Assembly: GCA_964247725.1 (NCBI GenBank)
Contig: CAXTVM010000006.1
Span: 1 to 64,000, forward strand
Source of the DNA: Lichenicola sp964247725
Lineage (GTDB): Bacteria; Pseudomonadota; Alphaproteobacteria; Acetobacterales; Acetobacteraceae
Direction of reading: 5' to 3'
DNA: 64,000 nt
In this document: positions 62,794-64,000 of the stretch, in pieces
Layout: every line of letters begins with the position of its first letter
How positions within the stretch are numbered: position 1 is the first letter of the stretch
Notes under the pieces: generated by a model
The model's database searches: none
Seen by the model: the letters and a program-made list of their open reading frames with translations, nothing else
Told to the model about the DNA's origin: nothing
Program-made: the position numbers and the translations under genes

Positions 62794-62910
62794 TCGGTCC
62801 GCCCTAGGCCGTCACCCGTCGTGCGGTTGACGCCTCGGACCGCGATCTCGTGAGCGGCGGCCGCGCAACCGGGCGCGGCCGCAGGCGTGTGGCCCGCGAG
62901 CAGCCGGAGA

Positions 62911-63807
62911 ATGCGCGTGACCCAGCAGATCCCTCTCGGGCCCGACGCCGTGATCGGGCACCATATCGGCAGCGGCGTGATCGAGGTCATGCCAGACATC
63001 GCGTTCCGCCGCCTGACCCTGGTCAACGTCGCGTTCGTCGGCCCAGCGGCAGCACCCGATCGCGGCTGGGTGCTGGTCGATGCCGGGCTTCCGGACTCGG
63101 CCGCGGAGATCATAGCCGCCGCCAGCCACCGCTTCGGCGTGTTGTCGCGGCCCTCGGCGATCGTGCTGACGCATGGTCATTTCGATCATGTCGGCGCCTT
63201 GGCCGAACTCGCCGAACGCTGGGACGCGCCGATCTATGCGCATCCGCTGGAACATCCCTATCTCGACGGCAGCGCCGCCTATCCGCCGCCGGACCCGCAT
63301 GTCGGCGGCGGCCTGATGTCGGTAGTCTCCCGGCTCTACCCCCGCGAGCCGGTCGACGTCGCCGCCCGCCTGCGCGCGCTACCGCCGGACGGCAGCCTGC
63401 CCGACATGCCGGGCTGGCGCTGGATCCATACGCCTGGGCATTCGGTGGGCCAGGTGTCGCTGTGGCGGGAGGCCGATCGCACGCTGCTGTCGGCCGACGC
63501 CATCATCACCACCGCTCAGGAATCCGCCTACGCCGTCGTCCTGGCGCGCACCGAGCTGCACGGGCCGCCGATGTACTTCACCCAGGACTGGCCGTCCGCG
63601 CGACGCTCGGTGGAGCGGCTGGCGGCGCTTGACCCCCAAACCCTGCTGAGCGGCCATGGGCTGGCGGTATGCGGTGCCGCGATGCGCGATGCCCTGCACC
63701 AACTGGCGCAGCGTTTCGACGAGGTGGCGCATCCGGCCGGTGCCCATTACCAGCTGCACCCGGCCCGTGCCGAAGACGGCACCGCCTATGCCGCACCGGA
63801 GAGCTGA
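62911..63807 (+). CDS. MBL-fold metallo-hydrolase
   Basis: A 298-residue metallo-beta-lactamase-fold enzyme. The metal motif is H88-x-H90-x-D92-H93 (LTHGHFDHVGAL), then HTPGHSVGQVSLW (third His), the bridging aspartate in LLSADAIITT and a C-terminal LLSGHGLAV. All metal ligands are present. The substrate is unknown; quorum-quenching lactonases and glyoxalase II-like enzymes share this pattern. The ATG at 62911 lies only two bases after GGAG; a GTG at 62917 has better spacing (seven bases) and may be the true start. Confidence 0.85.
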   Translation: MRVTQQIPLGPDAVIGHHIGSGVIEVMPDIAFRRLTLVNVAFVGPAAAPDRGWVLVDAGLPDSAAEIIAAASHRFGVLSRPSAIVLTHGHFDHVGALAELAERWDAPIYAHPLEHPYLDGSAAYPPPDPHVGGGLMSVVSRLYPREPVDVAARLRALPPDGSLPDMPGWRWIHTPGHSVGQVSLWREADRTLLSADAIITTAQESAYAVVLARTELHGPPMYFTQDWPSARRSVERLAALDPQTLLSGHGLAVCGAAMRDALHQLAQRFDEVAHPAGAHYQLHPARAEDGTAYAAPES

Positions 63808-63907
63808 CCCTCCGGCGACAACAGGCAGCCGCCGCGTCCGATCGATCCGGACAGCCGGCCGCAGGCACCCATTGCGCGTCCGGCGACCGCCGTGCAGCGT
63901 CGCCGGC

Positions 63908-64000
63908 ATGGTCGATCCGGTCGGACGCGACGCCGTGCTACGGCGGGATATGGGGGCGCTGGCGCTGGGCGCCGCGGTGGTGAACGGCGTGGTCGGCGCC
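63908..64000 (+). CDS. Start of a membrane protein, possibly APC-type permease (partial)
   Basis: The last 31 codons of the window form an open frame starting MVDPVGRDAVLRRDMGALAL, then GAAVVNGVVGA at the edge. The pattern of a short basic cytosolic tail followed by G-A-L-x-L-G-A-A-x-V-N-G-V-V-G-A resembles the first helix of amino-acid permeases, where a glycine-rich unwound segment binds substrate. Only the first helix is visible, so the family call is tentative. Confidence 0.35.
   Translation, partial: MVDPVGRDAVLRRDMGALALGAAVVNGVVGA

Overview
The window is very GC-rich DNA with the gene content and order of an alphaproteobacterium, most likely Rhodospirillales/Acetobacteraceae. The main reasons are the order ntrC-ntrB-dusB divergent from a fused ispDF, the rarA-rluC-asmA-ATP12 cluster, and the many 4-base ATGA/GTGA gene overlaps. 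No rRNA, tRNA or CRISPR array was recognised. The genus cannot be fixed from this sequence alone.

Layout. 1-4.3 kb: nitrogen regulation (ntrC, cut by the window edge, then ntrB and dusB) facing ispDF of the MEP isoprenoid pathway. 4.4-10.6 kb: a minus-strand translationally coupled run rarA, rluA-family synthase, AsmA-family protein, and an ATP12 chaperone fused to an acylphosphatase. 10.7-17.5 kb: a Ycf48-like secreted propeller, a broken NCS1 permease, a lipoprotein, a membrane glycosyltransferase and two tandem secreted esterase-like paralogs. 17.6-25.1 kb: an M3 peptidase divergent from an HDAC-family deacylase, followed by a coupled operon of two cytosolic glycosyltransferases, a membrane glycosyltransferase and a radical SAM/SPASM enzyme. 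25.2-28.7 kb: a Tat-type exported aminotransferase, a chemoreceptor and a CBS protein. 28.8-32.9 kb: a decaying operon of three SPFH (HflK/HflC-like) genes and a heavy-metal P-type ATPase remnant. 33.3-36.6 kb: an M1 peptidase and an Fpg/Nei glycosylase. 37-39.2 kb: an isolated defence-like gene (Mrr-type nuclease plus nSTAND3-like NTPase) in less GC-biased DNA, followed by almost 1 kb without a clear gene. 40.2-45.7 kb: SCO, two diiron proteins, a DUF2946-like protein, an exported barrel-like protein, CopC and CopD. 45.7-48.4 kb: a gene graveyard (TonB receptor relic, unreadable coding remnants, glyoxalase fragment, shortened iron permease). 48.4-62.2 kb: a GNAT enzyme, a secreted sedolisin, an acyltransferase, an exopolysaccharide cluster (sugar-phosphate transferase, GT2-GT4 fusion, Wzz with a degenerate kinase domain, Wzy) and an amino-acid permease. 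62.3-64 kb: an AT-hook-like basic protein, an MBL hydrolase and the start of another membrane protein.

How the genes work together. The copper-related block (SCO, DUF2946-like, CopC, CopD) would handle periplasmic copper. The 53-60 kb block would make and export a surface polysaccharide by a Wzx/Wzy-type route, although no flippase is seen. The 21-25 kb block looks like a lipid-linked glycosylation or modified-metabolite operon with no product that can be named from sequence.

Notable structure. A family of large imperfect inverted repeats (about 150-180 bp) occurs at least four times, three of them in gaps between divergently transcribed genes. Several genes carry nonsense codons, frameshifts or deletion fusions. 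This suggests either active genome erosion or, at homopolymers, sequence error.
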